A DNA stretch of 64,000 nucleotides from contig CM029378.1 in assembly GCA_017165825.1 (NCBI GenBank), positions 15,994,970 to 16,058,969 of the forward strand, in the 5' to 3' direction. Positions 35,720 to 47,990 of this stretch are shown piece by piece. Source of the stretch: Hepsetus odoe (lineage: Eukaryota > Chordata > Actinopteri > Characiformes > Hepsetidae). A program made the position numbers and the translations under genes. Position 1 is the first letter of the stretch. Each line of letters opens with the position of its first letter. A model generated the notes under the pieces. It worked only from the letters and a program-made list of their open reading frames with translations. It was not told where the DNA came from and searched no databases.

Positions 35720-36789
35720 GATCTCACTAAGTGTGCAGATCACTAACTAACCTACTTAATCCAAAGTCACCCTACTAACAGTATCCTGACCATCTCTTTC
35801 TTACACCACCAACTAATGATAGGTCAGGCAAGAGACCCTTTTCCCTTTCAATTTCTTTTATTATGGCTTACAGCTAAACTCACTAATCACCATGGTAATA
35901 CAAGCCCCAATCAGCTCTGCACACCTGGAAAATGTATTTTCCTCCTTATAGGAAGCGTGAGCTTAATCACTAATGACGAACAAGCACAAGATGATGAAGG
36001 ACCCAGCGCTGCAAGCATCAGCAATAACCTCATATTTGCACAAAGGTTTCAGAAGATCAGGGTTGCTACAAGGCCACATTACTCATTTAGTACCAATAAG
36101 GGACTCTGGAAGCACAATCCTTGACGAAATTGGTGTTGGTTAAGCAGTTAAGGAGCTAATCATCCGTAGAAAAGGATACTAAAGCCTACTGATGTTTTTT
36201 CCTGACCTACAAGAGGTTGAGATCCACTCTCCCACAACTGCCAAAGTCAATATAGCAAAGTACAGCATCCCACAGCAAGCAGAGACACAAGCATAACTGT
36301 CAACTTGCACTCTGTTTGTTCCTCAAGGAGAGTCTATTGTTTGGTCTGCAGTGACAAGAGCTGATTTAAAATGAGGGATATTGGTAGGGCACTAAGCACC
36401 AGTGACATGGCGAAACAGAAAATCAATACAGTGCCATTTCTGAGAGGCCACAGGGCAGACATGTTGCCCGAATGATCCACACTGCTTAACACAATACATC
36501 ATCATCTGCTGTCATGGGCAGATATCTTTTTTTCTTAGCCATTGCCTTAAGCAGGGCATTCATGTGTGACCAGTTAATAGAAGGGCTAATGGAACGGACC
36601 TAAGGACAGAGCAATTGCTGCTACAATTGATTTAGATTCAAATGACAAAATTTCAAAGCATGTGTAACTTGCCAAAGCAATTAGAAGAGGGCTTAAAATT
36701 AATTCCAGGGAAAAGGGAAAATAAATAAATAAATAACATTTTCATTTGTTTGCACAGATATGTACACATGCAGATACAATATACAATCT
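35719..36789. other. Unannotated DNA
   Basis: A 102-codon plus-strand frame at 35816-36124 has no recognisable domain. Otherwise nothing is seen. Confidence 0.45.
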
Positions 36790-36792
36790 TAC

Positions 36793-36827
<35 letters not shown>

Positions 36828-36845
36828 CGTGCACACACACCCACA

Positions 36846-36942
<97 letters not shown>
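36790..36942. repeat. Long (CA)n array ending in (TA)n
   Basis: About 145 bp of CA with AAAC, CGTG and CCCACAC interruptions, passing directly into TATATAT at 36935-36942. All cysteine/valine, threonine/histidine and similar open frames here are repeat artefacts. Confidence 0.97.
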
Positions 36943-37118
36943 GGGAACCTTCACCCAAGCATATATGGGTGAAGACAGTCATCTCCAAAGTTATTGGCAG
37001 ACTTGTAAAGATGGGATAAAAATGTCATACTCTGTGGATATTCAGTCTCATACCAAAAACATATATCATGCATAAAACTTAGCTTTATGCCAGGAAAGCA
37101 CGTTGGGCGTTGGGCATG

Positions 37119-37301
37119 TAGGGTGGTGCTCTAGTTTGCAGGTAGGGTACTCATGAATGGAGGTTGCAGGTTCAACTCCCATCTCCAGCCCCACCATTGG
37201 GTTCCTGAGCAAACCCTTAACTGCAGTTTGCTGCAGGGGGACTGTCCCTGTACTCAGAAATTGGAAGTTGCTCTGGATAAAAGTGTCTGCTACATGTAAT
37301 G
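37119..37301 (+). mobile_element. tRNA-derived SINE with L2-type tail
   Basis: A head with GGTGGTGCTCTAGTTTGCAG and a B-box-like GGTTCAACTCCC is followed by GTTCCTGAGCAAACCCTTAA. The end is GCTCTGGATAAAAGTGTC and TGCTACATG, matching the 3' end of L2-type LINEs. Confidence 0.75.
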
Positions 37302-39318
37302 CTGTTTCTTTGCTTCAAATTATTTTCCAAGAAACCACATAGATTTTTGCAGTGGGAGGTTTTCTAGGGGTCTCTAGTATTTTAGACATGTCTTGCATCC
37401 TGAATTCTTCAACATGGGGAATATTACACTATATGCCTATGATATGAAACAACAGTGTGGTGACCTTAAATCTGGCAATGGCTATTTTGTTTGGAATTAC
37501 TCAGAAGTTTAAAATAGCTGGAGTAGTGAGAAAGATTTGAAAAAAGTTCTCAGGAAAAAAGTCAAATCTGCAAAAATGTAATTGCCACCTTATACCAGAC
37601 ATCCCAGAAAAGATTCTCTCATCAGAAGTGAGTAACTAGAGTTGTTATGGGAACTCTGACTGGAAGTGGCTTTTATGAGCTCTGTTTTTTTCCAAAGGCT
37701 AAAGACTGCTGACATGGTCTCTGACTAAACACCTTTGAAAACTTGTGAGCTGCAGAGGAGAGCCCAGCAGATCCCAGAAGACAGTGGACCCTGCAGGTTC
37801 TGGAGTGTTTACGTTTAAAAGAAAGGTTTCAGATTGTTCTCTCTTTTTCCTCAAGGCTTACAAGGCATTGCAGGAAAGCCCTCAGTACTAAATGTAGGGA
37901 TGCCGATCATTTTGACACTTTTTAAAATGGGTATTAGTTTTGAAAACTGAAGTTTTTTTTTTAAAGCATATATTGATAACAGTTTAGAAAAATAATGGAA
38001 CAATTCCTTCATTTGTATTCTTGTTGAAAAATGTTGGTCAGTGGGTGAGATTGGGAATGGATCATTTCCACAGGCAAGTTAAAATACCTCACAGTTAGGC
38101 ATAATATTCCTACATGGGAAAAGCAATTAGTTAATGTTTCCAACCAAGTCATTTCAAACAGCAAAGATCACCTGAAAGCCGTTCACTCACTCAAAGCTGT
38201 TTGTATCCCATGCAAGCTTTAGCCCATATAAGTGACAGGCCCAAAGCAGAGAATTATCAAAGTGCTCAAACATACTAGGAAAGGAAATTACAGAGGAGGA
38301 AAAAAGAGAAATATGTGCAAAGCACTGCATTTGTTTACAGTTTGCTTTGCTTCTTAGTCATGCAGTCTACTTCATGCCTTGGAGCTGTTTCATACTTTAT
38401 TTTGGCTTCAATTCACCCATAACTCTGTTGTCAGTGAAACCATGAACAAAGGCACTCCCTACATTATACATTACCCCTACATATTCTAATAAATATTCCA
38501 TGCAGGCGAATGACAGATGGGGAGGGGGTCAATTGCAGCAGCTTCAGATTGGCTGCCATGACTTCATGTGGCCATGAAATGCTAATGGACATTAGGGCCT
38601 TTATCTTGAGCTCTGTGGAGAAAAAGACAGTGGATCTTCAAGCTGCTTTTAAGTACTACAGTATGTTCCAATACCAGCCCACCAGACATCAATAATGAAA
38701 AATCCCAAAGCCTTATCTCTTCACTGACCAATGCATGGAATAAAGAATGACAACACCTCCAGCAGGCAAACCCCTGCCAGAGAGACAAGCATTTTGCCAT
38801 TAGACTCATTACCTCAGGAAATGCAGAGATGAGGGTTGGTGATTATGTCCAGAGGGCATAAAAATACCCCCAAGATTTCCGGCATCCTATTTCTGTCTGT
38901 AGTAGGCTGCCACTGTTGAGTCAGGTCAAAAGGGAAGACGAAGTGATGCAATATTTATATGCATCTCTAAAGGGTTCCCACACTGTTAAAAAAAAAAAAA
39001 AAAAGAATATGTGAGCCTTTAATAGTAAGTCAACAGAAACAAAACGTGTTTGTGTGTTCACTGATGTGTTCACTTGTTGTTTGAAGCTCAGGCAAGCATG
39101 GAAATGTTCAGTGGATTCTTTGGGTGCTGTGCAATATAACATCATTTAAAAGAGTTGGCCTTGCTTAAAACATTTTTGAAGAATATCAGTAATCAGCAGG
39201 GATCAGATCTTAACCCCTTAAGATGAAGATCTTGCTCAGAATATTATGGAATATTAGGAGGATTAGCAGGCTGATAATTTAAAAAGCTCTGCTTAGGAGC
39301 TCATACCATCTACTAGTT
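37302..39318. other. Unannotated DNA with a poly(A) run
   Basis: No gene is recognised. The A-run at about 38988-39004 is not attached to any retrocopy that I can identify. Confidence 0.5.
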
Positions 39319-39319
39319 A

Positions 39320-39880
39320 CACTGATGAGCCAATATTAATATGATTATCAGCTGAAGTGAGTTGGTTTTCTCATTACAATGACACTTGACAATCAGTGGG
39401 CTATATTAGGCTACAAGTGAACGGAACAGAACATTTTTAGAAGTAGGAAAAATGTACGATCATAAGGAACTGAGTGACTTTATAAAGGGCCAAACTCCAG
39501 GGCTAGATGAATCTGTCAGAGCGTCTCTAAAATTACAGGATTGTGGAGTTTTTTTTTCATTTATTGTATTTAGCAGATGCTTGAAGTTATGGTTTATGCT
39601 CAGGAGCCCAGTGGTGGTGGTACTGGAGGTAGGACCTCCAACCTTTTGACATTAGACGGGTTTTCTACCACTTGACCACCACCACCCCCTTGACATGTGG
39701 TATGCTGTGGTGAATACCTACCAAAAATGGTCCAAGAAAGGAAATTGCTCATAGATGTGCAGGGTGGGAGGAGACTACCTGGTCTGATCTGATCTCACAG
39801 AATGGCCACTGATGCACAAATGGCTGAAAGAGTTAATACTGGCTCTGAGGCATCACTACACACAAGTATTACAAGAAGGA
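39320..39880 (+). pseudogene. Tc1/mariner-like transposon relic interrupted by a SINE
   Basis: Following TA at 39318-39319, the end CACTGATGAGCCAATATTAA starts a worn terminal repeat of a fish Tc1/mariner-like element. A transposase start at 39452 reads MYDHKELSDFIKGQ, corresponding to the helix-turn-helix N-terminus. The frame is cut at about 39550 by a SINE and resumes near 39692 with a block translating as YQKWSKKGN in a shifted frame. It fades out by about 39880. The catalytic domain and 3' terminal repeat are missing. Confidence 0.75.
39551..39690 (-). mobile_element. SINE with L2-type tail nested in a Tc1 relic
   Basis: On the minus strand, a worn tRNA-like head (right end, GGTGGTGGTCAAGTGG) is followed by a GGTTGGAGGTCC B-box region. 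The end is GCATCTGCTAAATACAATAA, an L2-type tail. Transposase-like sequence continues on both sides, so the SINE came later. No clear target-site duplication survives. Confidence 0.7.
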
Positions 39881-40060
39881 AGAAGACACTTTGATAGTCT
39901 TTGCAGCTTCTCCGTTGCATGTTAAGCTGGTATGCTTGCTGCATTGAATGTTCTTGATGTTTGGTTTCGTCTTAGTTCACAGTGTTTATGTTAATCAGTT
40001 CAGTTTGGTTAATGTTTTGTGTTTTACTGGATAAAATCCATTCAGTCTTCAGTCACCGCA

Positions 40061-40132
40061 GTCCAGTCTTGTGTCCTGTCCTCAGTCCAGTCTTGTGTCC
40101 AGTCCTCAGTCCAGTCTTGTGTTCTGTCCTTA
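40061..40132. repeat. Three tandem 24-bp units
   Basis: Three units begin GTCCAGTCTTGTGT at 40061, 40085 and 40109 and differ at only a few positions. Confidence 0.95.
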
Positions 40133-40970
40133 GGGTATCTATAACAGTTTGTCCCTGTCCTGCATGTGTTCTATGTTCTGTGCTTTATTTTATAAAGATC
40201 TGTGTCCTACTACAAGCCAAAAGTTTGTCTTGAACGCTTAAAAGCACGGTTTCTTTACTTATTTTAAGTCAGCTCTTGAGGTGTTGCAAAACATGCAAAA
40301 AATTATACTACAAATGAAAGCATGCAAAAAATAAAGTTGATCTAAAGACATCTGAGTGCTTGTAAAGACAGTTATAAAAAGGTCTGTAATAAGCTGTGGG
40401 CTATGAAGAATCAGTGAAACAAATATATTTATGGCCTGGCTAGTGGAAAAATAACCAGTTCGTAACTATATATTACTAAGCAACACTTCTGTTATGGAAC
40501 ATTTGAGGATCGTTCTTTTTCATTTTGTTTTCATTCCCTCGCCAAACACCATTCTTCTTGGTTTTCATTTTTATTCCTAGAAACAGGAACACTTGCATAC
40601 AGCTGGAGCAACTTGCCTGTCATGCTTTGCAATTTCAGTGGTCAGGACAGGGAAACAGATAAGGTATAAAGCGTTGTTTATCTCAGGTCCCATGACAAGA
40701 AAATGGAAAGTCTCTGCTGATTGATTCTGCAGGACCACAATTTTTACCAGAGGAGAAGCCTGTCATACACAGGGAACTGTTCTGCTTTCATGGGAATGTA
40801 TTATTTGCCGCAACACTGAGGATTGTCCAAGTTTAACCTGCTGCTATATATAGTGTGAAAATGGTATTTGCCTAAAAAGATAATATTTGTCAAGAACATT
40901 GGATCACTGGGTCTGTTCCTTTCTCTTGACACGTCAGCAAAGATTCAACTGTGTCAAGTGTAATAATAGC
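40133..40970. other. Unannotated AT-rich DNA
   Basis: No supported feature. Confidence 0.45.
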
Positions 40971-41004
40971 GTGTGTGTGTGTGAGTGTGTGTGTGTGTGT
41001 GTAT
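40971..41004. repeat. (GT)n microsatellite
   Basis: A GT array with one GA interruption. Confidence 0.95.
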
Positions 41005-41090
41005 TTGTGCACACTATAATTGCCTTCTGTCTCTACCTTTGTGACAGGACTCCGATCCCCCAAAGACCCACTTTGACAATCTAGTCTACT

Positions 41091-41102
41091 TGTGTGTGTG
41101 TA

Positions 41103-41162
<60 letters not shown>

Positions 41163-41220
41163 TGAGTGAGTGAGTGAGTGTATGTGTGGTGATGGGGGGG
41201 GTGGGGGTGTATGTGTATTA
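41091..41220. repeat. Compound (GT)n-(GAGT)n-G-rich repeat
   Basis: A long GT array is followed by GAGT units at about 41160-41180 and a G-rich run at 41191-41208. Confidence 0.95.
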
Positions 41221-42272
41221 AGCCTTAAACGTTGAAATCCTGGTATCACTGCTCATATTTTTGAATTATGTGGATTATGATAAGAGATCACCTTTACAAA
41301 AAAAGACCTCTCAAAGACCTTGATGGCAACTGAATCACATGTTCATTCTAATACCTGGGCTTACAAACAGTAACTTTATATGTTTAATTTAGACTTTTTA
41401 GTGAATTGTGTAAGGTTATAAAGTTGTGGATAAACTCTAAAAAGATCTGTGTAACAGTAACATAAAAGGAAAGTATAACAGTAATGAGAACTTGTAAGGA
41501 AATATGCTTTGTTGTGTCTGAGTGTGTTAATTTTATTACTTTCAAAAAGGTCAACAATGTGTTTTCTGACATCTGGTTAGCAGTGGTTTTCATTCTGCAG
41601 CTCTCTCATGGATACCATTTTTTCCCTGTTTCACTCAAATAGAAGAATCATAAACACTGACTTTACCTGAAGTGAGCAAAGCCGGCATTTCCTTCTATGT
41701 TAATCTGGGTTCTTTTGTGGCTCATAATCGCCATGCTCTTGCAGTAATTTAAGTAGGCCAGCTAACCTTGGTTTTTGGGGAAGGTTCATCACCGTTCAAA
41801 GTTTCTCCAAATTAGAGATAACAGCTCTTACTGAGCTTTCCTGGAATCCAAAAGCTTTAGAGACAGCTTTGAACCCTATTCAGAGGGAAAAATATAAATG
41901 TATACTTAACTGGTACAGTGTGCTGCTTGTTGTTTTGGCCTACTTCACACTGCTGCACATCTTCCATTTAAGCAATGTTAAGATTCAATAAAGCAAGAGC
42001 TGTCAGCCTGGTTGTGACTAGTGTGATCTCAAGGTCAATTAAATTTGGTTAAACTGATGACTGAATAACTAAGGGGGCTTACTCTTTCAAACAGGTTCAG
42101 CTGTAAATATTGGTTTAAAGACCTGAAACTAATTTTTTGTGAACTTGTGCAGATATGGACAAGAAAGCAAATGAATCAGTAATTGACAATTGATAAATAA
42201 TTAGTTCTTTATAAAAATGTAGGCAATAAATAGTGGGTTATGGTTGCTTAGCAACAAAATTATCAAAGAAAA
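41221..42272. other. Unannotated DNA with a near-palindromic RFX-like motif
   Basis: No gene is recognised. GTTGCTTAGCAAC at 42243-42255 is a palindrome resembling the X-box bound by RFX factors. Its function is unknown. Confidence 0.4.
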
Positions 42273-42502
42273 AAGTGACTAACCATGTCACTGTGTAACG
42301 CAGCACAACACAAAACAACGAAACTCAACCTCTGCGTTTCACCCATACATACATGTGCAGCAGGGGGCCCCTATTGAAAGCGCTCGGGGAGCAGTGACGG
42401 GGACTGCACCTTGCTCAATGGTACGTCAGGGCAACTTACTGGTGAGGGAATCGATCCCACAATCTTCAGAGTCCGGGCCAACTCCCTAACCACTAGGCCA
42501 CT
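42273..42502 (-). mobile_element. tRNA-derived SINE, tail type 1
   Basis: On the minus strand: a head with TGGCCTAGTGGTTAGGGAG, a B-box-like GGGATCGATTCCC, then the CATTGAGCAAGGTGCAG core and the type 1 body. The tail is partly worn. Confidence 0.85.
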
Positions 42503-44982
42503 AGTAAATTCTTGAATACATACAGAATGCATTTTTATGGTTACAAAGTAAACTATAAGAATGCATTCTATATATTAAAGTTCTAAGTTATTGTATATAT
42601 TGTGTACAGCAGAATAAGTCAATCTGATGTTAGAACTGTTTTATAATCATAGTCATCATACCTACAAGAGAAAGCTTCCCCTACTAGAGCAGCAAATACC
42701 TCTTTTCTTACAAACAACTGTATAAATAAAGCTACATTTTATTTCCACTTATTGAATTTTTAAGAAATATTTTTACTTTCATTTAATCTAAATAAAAAAT
42801 TAATTTTAGACTTTGAAAGCGAAAGACTCCATCAGCTGAATAGGTCTCCAATCATAGAACCCATTTCTTTCCTAAATAAATCAAACAGACATGTTTGGAT
42901 GTCTGTTGCCCAGCTAGACTTTACAGAGTGTTCTGCCCTTGGAAACAGTTTGTTATTAGAAAGTAATTGTGGCACTTCTCTGCACACAGCCGGTGTACAT
43001 ATTGAATTATAAGTGCATAAATAAATCAAAGAAAATAGGTTAGAGGAGAACAGCTTGCACTTCTGTTCAGTTTTAATCCAGCTTGGAAGCACTTTTTAGC
43101 TGGCTCACCTTCCTGTACGCCTGTGCATTATAATGACTCTTTGAATGGAATGGACAAAAGGAGTCATGCACCAGACCCAGTGAGCCTCAGGTAGGCTCTA
43201 TGTTAGTATTCAACAGATGGTTTCTTCAGAAGTGACTCCTTTATCAGCAGAGGGACTGAGGACACAGGCAGCCTTGGGAAATTGTAATTGATTACTGCAA
43301 GAAAAACAGGAAGAAGCAAATGAGGGGCACAGTCAATATAGACTGACAATCTTGTCATGGTAGAGATATTTCCCTAGTATAACTAACCATTTCCAGCAGG
43401 AAGTGAAGTGGCATTGTTGGCATAGTATGTTCTTTCTGGAAGCCCTGTGGCATGATTGTGAATTCCAGCTGGTGTATTCTGCATACATTTGCAAAACATA
43501 TGAATCTGCCATGCAAAATTCATGTGCCAGTTGTGTGAAGCAACACCCGACTGCCATCATTCTATCCCCTGAAAAGGAATCATGCATTTATGGATCAGAA
43601 TAAAAATGACACCAGACCAGTTTCTAAGATGGATGATGATATCATAGTATCATAGCTCCAACCTTAGGGTGTGTGGGTGGTGTGTGTAACCAACTTTTCT
43701 GCAAATTTTCTTACAGATGCAAACAACAGTAATTAATTTGCATGGGCAGTGCTGTAGTTGACAGATTAGGCTTTTTTTTTTTTTTTTTTTTTTTTTGCTT
43801 TCAAAGCAAGTGCAAAAGACAGAGGAAGAAACCCAAGCATGTAATTTGCAGATTCGTCACACGTCAACAAAGCATGGGCCCTTCTGCTCTTTGCAACTGT
43901 AAAGGAAAAACCGTGTGTTTTACTTTAAATGGATAGGCTCTCTCTTTTGGTGTAAGCTCATGTTCAGCCGTCACATTACCAATGATAGAGGCTTGAGAAG
44001 TTTCAGATGCAGTGCATTTGAAACCATGATGCCATAGGCAAAGGACTTTTGGATGGAATGACAGCCTTGATCTCTGTCCTTCAGAAGCCCGTGAAGTCTT
44101 CACATGTAGTTTATCTAAGCACTGCCAGGGAATTTCTCAAAGTTTTAATGAAGCCAATGAGCTGAGCATGGGTGAAAGTGGGAAAGTAGAAAATTGGTTC
44201 TGGTGCTCATACTTTTACATTAGATCCCTGTGTTTGATCAAAGGAAATGAGTAGCCTGGCAGATACCACACTCTATTAACCCCATTATCTCGCATTATAA
44301 TGTTCTTAGTCATGAGCATCTTATCATGGCTTTTTCACGGCGCTCGACTCTCGTTGCTGACATATCTAACTTGTATTGCTATCATGTCAGTCTCACAAGT
44401 CTCGTAATCCCTGTTGCATGACAGAATTGACTTTAGCACAGTGGATGAAGATGACTCACAAACAATTTTCTGCTTCCTTTAATTGTGTCCTTCAGCTTCA
44501 GCTACCAGACACAACCCATGGATCAGTTTGATTATGCTGCATTATTTCAACTGCAGTAGCTATGCTGAAAATTTAATGTTAATTTTTAAATCAGTTGTTA
44601 TCACTAAGGAGTCCTCATAGTCATGTGAAGTATGCAGAAAAATATATACTCATATACTTATGTACTAGTAAATTGAAGTACTGAAATTGAACTCTCAATT
44701 AAGTAACACGTTTTGCATCACAGCAGTCACAAAAAGTGAATCCCAACAATTGTTTAAGGTTTTTGTATTATTAATTAACTAAGATGTGAAGTAATTCATA
44801 CTGGTTTGTTTTGAAATGATTTACTAAAGAGAAATCTCTCAAAGAAATCTCTTTAGTGATGATTGAAACTAGGTGTCCCAGTGTAAGCAATACAATACCA
44901 TTTTTATACTTTCTTAAAGAAGCGATGAACAAACACGTCTTATGAGGTTTACATTAACATTGATAATGGAAAATATTGTGAT
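42503..44982. other. Unannotated DNA with a poly(T) run
   Basis: No gene is seen. A T-run of about 25 lies at 43772-43796 without any recognisable retrocopy beside it. Confidence 0.5.
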
Positions 44983-44995
44983 ACACCAGGGGGAG

Positions 44996-45246
44996 GGGCA
45001 GCGGTGGCCTAGTGGTTCGTGTGTTGGCCGCATGATCGGAGGATCAGGGGTTCGAACCCCTTCCCAATAGGTTGCCCTGAGGTACCCTTGAGCAAGGTGT
45101 CGTCCCTGTCTCGCTCCTCCCTGTGATGGGCTGGCGACCTGTCCAGGGTGTGTCCCCTGTCCTTCGCCCTGTGTGAGCTGGGATGGATTCCAGCACCCCC
45201 CCGCGACCCCGTTTGGGACAAGCGGCAGAAAATGACTGACTGACTG
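44996..45246 (+). mobile_element. tRNA-derived SINE, tail type 2, with 13-bp target-site duplication
   Basis: The head is GGCAGCGGTGGCCTAGTGG, the B box is GGGGTTCGAACCCC, and the core is CCCTTGAGCAAGGTGTCG. The tail is GGCGACCTGTCCAGGG and then GGACAAGCGGCAGAAAATG, with a short GACT run. ACACCAGGGGGAG flanks it on both sides (44983-44995 and 45247-45259). Clear duplications and an intact B box point to a relatively recent insertion. Confidence 0.95.
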
Positions 45247-45259
45247 ACACCAGGGGGAG

Positions 45260-46996
45260 AATAAGAAAAGAGTTTTGGGAAGTATTTTGCCTTATTGTGT
45301 AATAATAAAAAAAATACATTCAAAATCTAAAAGCAATCATAAACCAGTGCTTATGATTGTTTAGGCATTGGGCAGCACATGTGTAACATTATCATGTAAT
45401 AACTTGGAAAGAATTTAGTGACGTTAAATGTTGATGCATTTCATGGGAAACAACTGAATGACTGTGCAGATGTCCTGCTATATGGGAAAAAAATAAAAAA
45501 TAAATAAATAAAAGAGGAGTTCCCTTATAATAGTAAAGCAGTATGTATTAATCTCTTTTTAGTCCCTGGACAGTAACTTGCTAAATTATTTTAAGGTTTT
45601 AACACTCCTGTTCTTAAACCCTATTCTTTGAGGTTGCTGGTAATTCAAAGGTACTGAATTTACTGAACCGATATTTAGAATATAACCATTTTTTTTAAAG
45701 TCAGAACGTCTGTTTCTTATGTTGGAACCACAGTGAAGATGATCCTTTAATGTGAACTCTGTGTGCATACAGAATCACTTCAAGACACTGAAAACCAAAA
45801 CACAAAGAGAATCACGTCCCAGCTTTTAATGAATCCTCTGTCTTTCTCCTTCATTTCCTCTGAGCGTAGGGCTTCAGGGATTCCCTTTGGAAGAGGTTCT
45901 CTTTTAAGTGATTTTTTTTCTTGGGGTGGCTCTCAGATGGTAAAAATGTCAGGCATGGCCTAAAACCTTTGGAGCCTGTAAATCCATGCAATCTTTCTCT
46001 ACATGCGATCACTTGGAGAGCAGCCCACATGTCAACAATATTTCAAGGTCAACACTTGTTGAAGAATACCTGAGAGGAATTTTCACATTTGGGAAAACCG
46101 TGTGTGTAGCTGTTGTCTGTTAATTTTGTCCTAGATTTGTGAGTGAAATAAACTTTAATAAAGAGTGCATGAATCAGAATTTCATTCTTAAACACAAGTC
46201 ATGCAAGAATGTTGTATACGTACATTGATTCTCATAATACTGCAGCTACACCCACTGTAACGCTATATAATGTTCATGAAATTTGAGATCCTGCTGGTAT
46301 GGGTTTCCTCTCTTTTGTAATGCTTGCAAAAGTGCTAATAATGCCACCTTGGGGTCAGTATTTAGACAGAACATGGCTTTAAAATGGTCTGGGAACATGA
46401 TGTGTATCATTCAAATGTCAAAGAAATGGCAATTGATTATTTTTATATCCAAAAATGTATTTCAGGTAAAGAACAGGTAAAGAAATTGTAATCCACTGTC
46501 AAAATAAGTTAATAAATATCCCTTGAACAACAGCGAAACTGGGGTGACTCTCCTTCTTCCCCATGCAGAGCTTTTCATAAGCTATTAAAATTCTGGCTTT
46601 GCCTGCCAATCATGCACTGTTTGCTAGCATGGAATTGTGCACAAATGGATGTTTAAAGAACATTTTATCCTCGTATGCAGGAGCCTGTGTTTTTCTTTCT
46701 GTGAAGTGCATTACTTAGGGAGCAGGCAGGCATTTCAAATGTATTCCTAGTTTGGCAAAAGGGAGAATTTGTTTGCAATGTGGTTATTATGATTGTAATT
46801 TGTGGGCAAAAGCAAATATTTTTGCAGAAACTGTTCATGTAGAACCAGATGGAGTTCATGTTTTTGCTCTTTAGAAATACCGGTGGCTCTAGTGGACCTA
46901 CATTATTGGGATAAATACAGCCATATGATTTTTTATGAGAATGCTTGACAGATATTTAATTTACCTCATTTATGCTATAAAGAGATTGTGTATAGT
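45260..46996. other. Unannotated AT-rich DNA
   Basis: No supported feature. Confidence 0.5.
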
Positions 46997-46998
46997 TA

Positions 46999-47552
46999 CA
47001 GTACTGTGCTAAAGTTTTAGGCAGGTGTGAAAAAATGCTGTGAACAAAGAATGCTTTCAGAAATATAAACAATGATTGTTTATTTTTATCAATTTACAAA
47101 ATGAGCAAAGTGAGCAAACAAAAGAAAAATCTAAATCAGATCAATATTTGGTGTTACTACCTTTTGCCTTCAAACCAGCATCAGTTCTTCTAGGTACACT
47201 TGCACAAAGTCAGGGATTCTGTAGGATTATAGTCGGTGTATGATCAACCAGTTTTACCAAACAGGTGCTGATGATCATCAATGTCACACGGAGGTTGAAA
47301 CACAGTCATGTTTGGAACAACCGACCAGCCGAGTTCCTTCAAAAACTGTGTGCAAGTGTACCTAGAAGAACTGATGCTGTTTTGAAGGCAAAGGGTGGTC
47401 ACACCAAATATTGATTTGATTTAGATTTTTCTTTTGTTCATTCACTGCATTGTGTTGATTGATGAAAATTAATGATTAACACTTCCATTTCTGAAAGCAT
47501 TCTTTGTTTACAGCATTTTTTCACACCTGCCTAAACCTTTTGCACAGTACTG
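46999..47552. mobile_element. Tc1-like fold-back MITE, complete copy
   Basis: Flanked by TA on both sides (46997-46998 and 47553-47554). Inverted arms lie at about 46999-47206 and 47348-47552, around a 141-bp centre. From about 47290 to 47426 the plus strand encodes the C-terminus of a Tc1-family transposase, including NVTRRLKHSHVWNN, and then AVLKAKGGHTKY and a stop. The left arm carries the same C-terminal end in reverse. The element therefore looks like two inverted copies of one transposon's 3' end. Confidence 0.9.
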
Positions 47553-47554
47553 TA

Positions 47555-47637
47555 CTTGTCACTGTACTTGAGTACTGTTAAATCACATGGTTCTAGCAAA
47601 ACAGAAAGGTGGTCAGTGCTTGAAATGTAAGTGTTTC

Positions 47638-47698
<61 letters not shown>

Positions 47699-47793
47699 TC
47701 ACACTCATTCTAATAACAAACTGAATAAAAATACTGAAAAAAATACACGGTCAAAGCTAAAAACTATTAAAGCTCCTTCATTCATAGTTCTAA
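47555..47793. repeat. Repeat segment with (CA)n, inverted match to 23.02-23.24 kb
   Basis: The segment carries a CA array at 47639-47698. On both sides of the array it matches the reverse complement of the segment beside the MITE at 23238. Similarity ends near 47793. Confidence 0.85.
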
Positions 47794-47990
47794 TTTGCAG
47801 TTCAGAGTTTGACCATATACAGTTAACCAAAAAAATATGAACCTTTGTTTTATTATGACATGTAAATGACATAGTCATCTCTTCTGGTGTTTAGTTATTC
47901 TGAGAGTGAGGCTTATAGTTTCACAGAAATTTATGACTGATTTATGACAAGTTTATGACAAATGAACTGTATAACAGAAAATGTTCATAG

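Noticed and set aside
36746..37075. Thr/His- and Val/Cys-rich open frames around the CA arrays
   Set aside because: They are repeat-derived frames in both strands.
43772..43796. Poly(T) run as the tail of a reverse-oriented processed pseudogene
   Set aside because: The sequence next to it shows no similarity to any coding sequence that I recognise.
44996..45070. tRNA gene (clear A-box and B-box)
   Set aside because: It is the head of a SINE with a long tail and target-site duplications, not a foldable tRNA ending at the acceptor stem.
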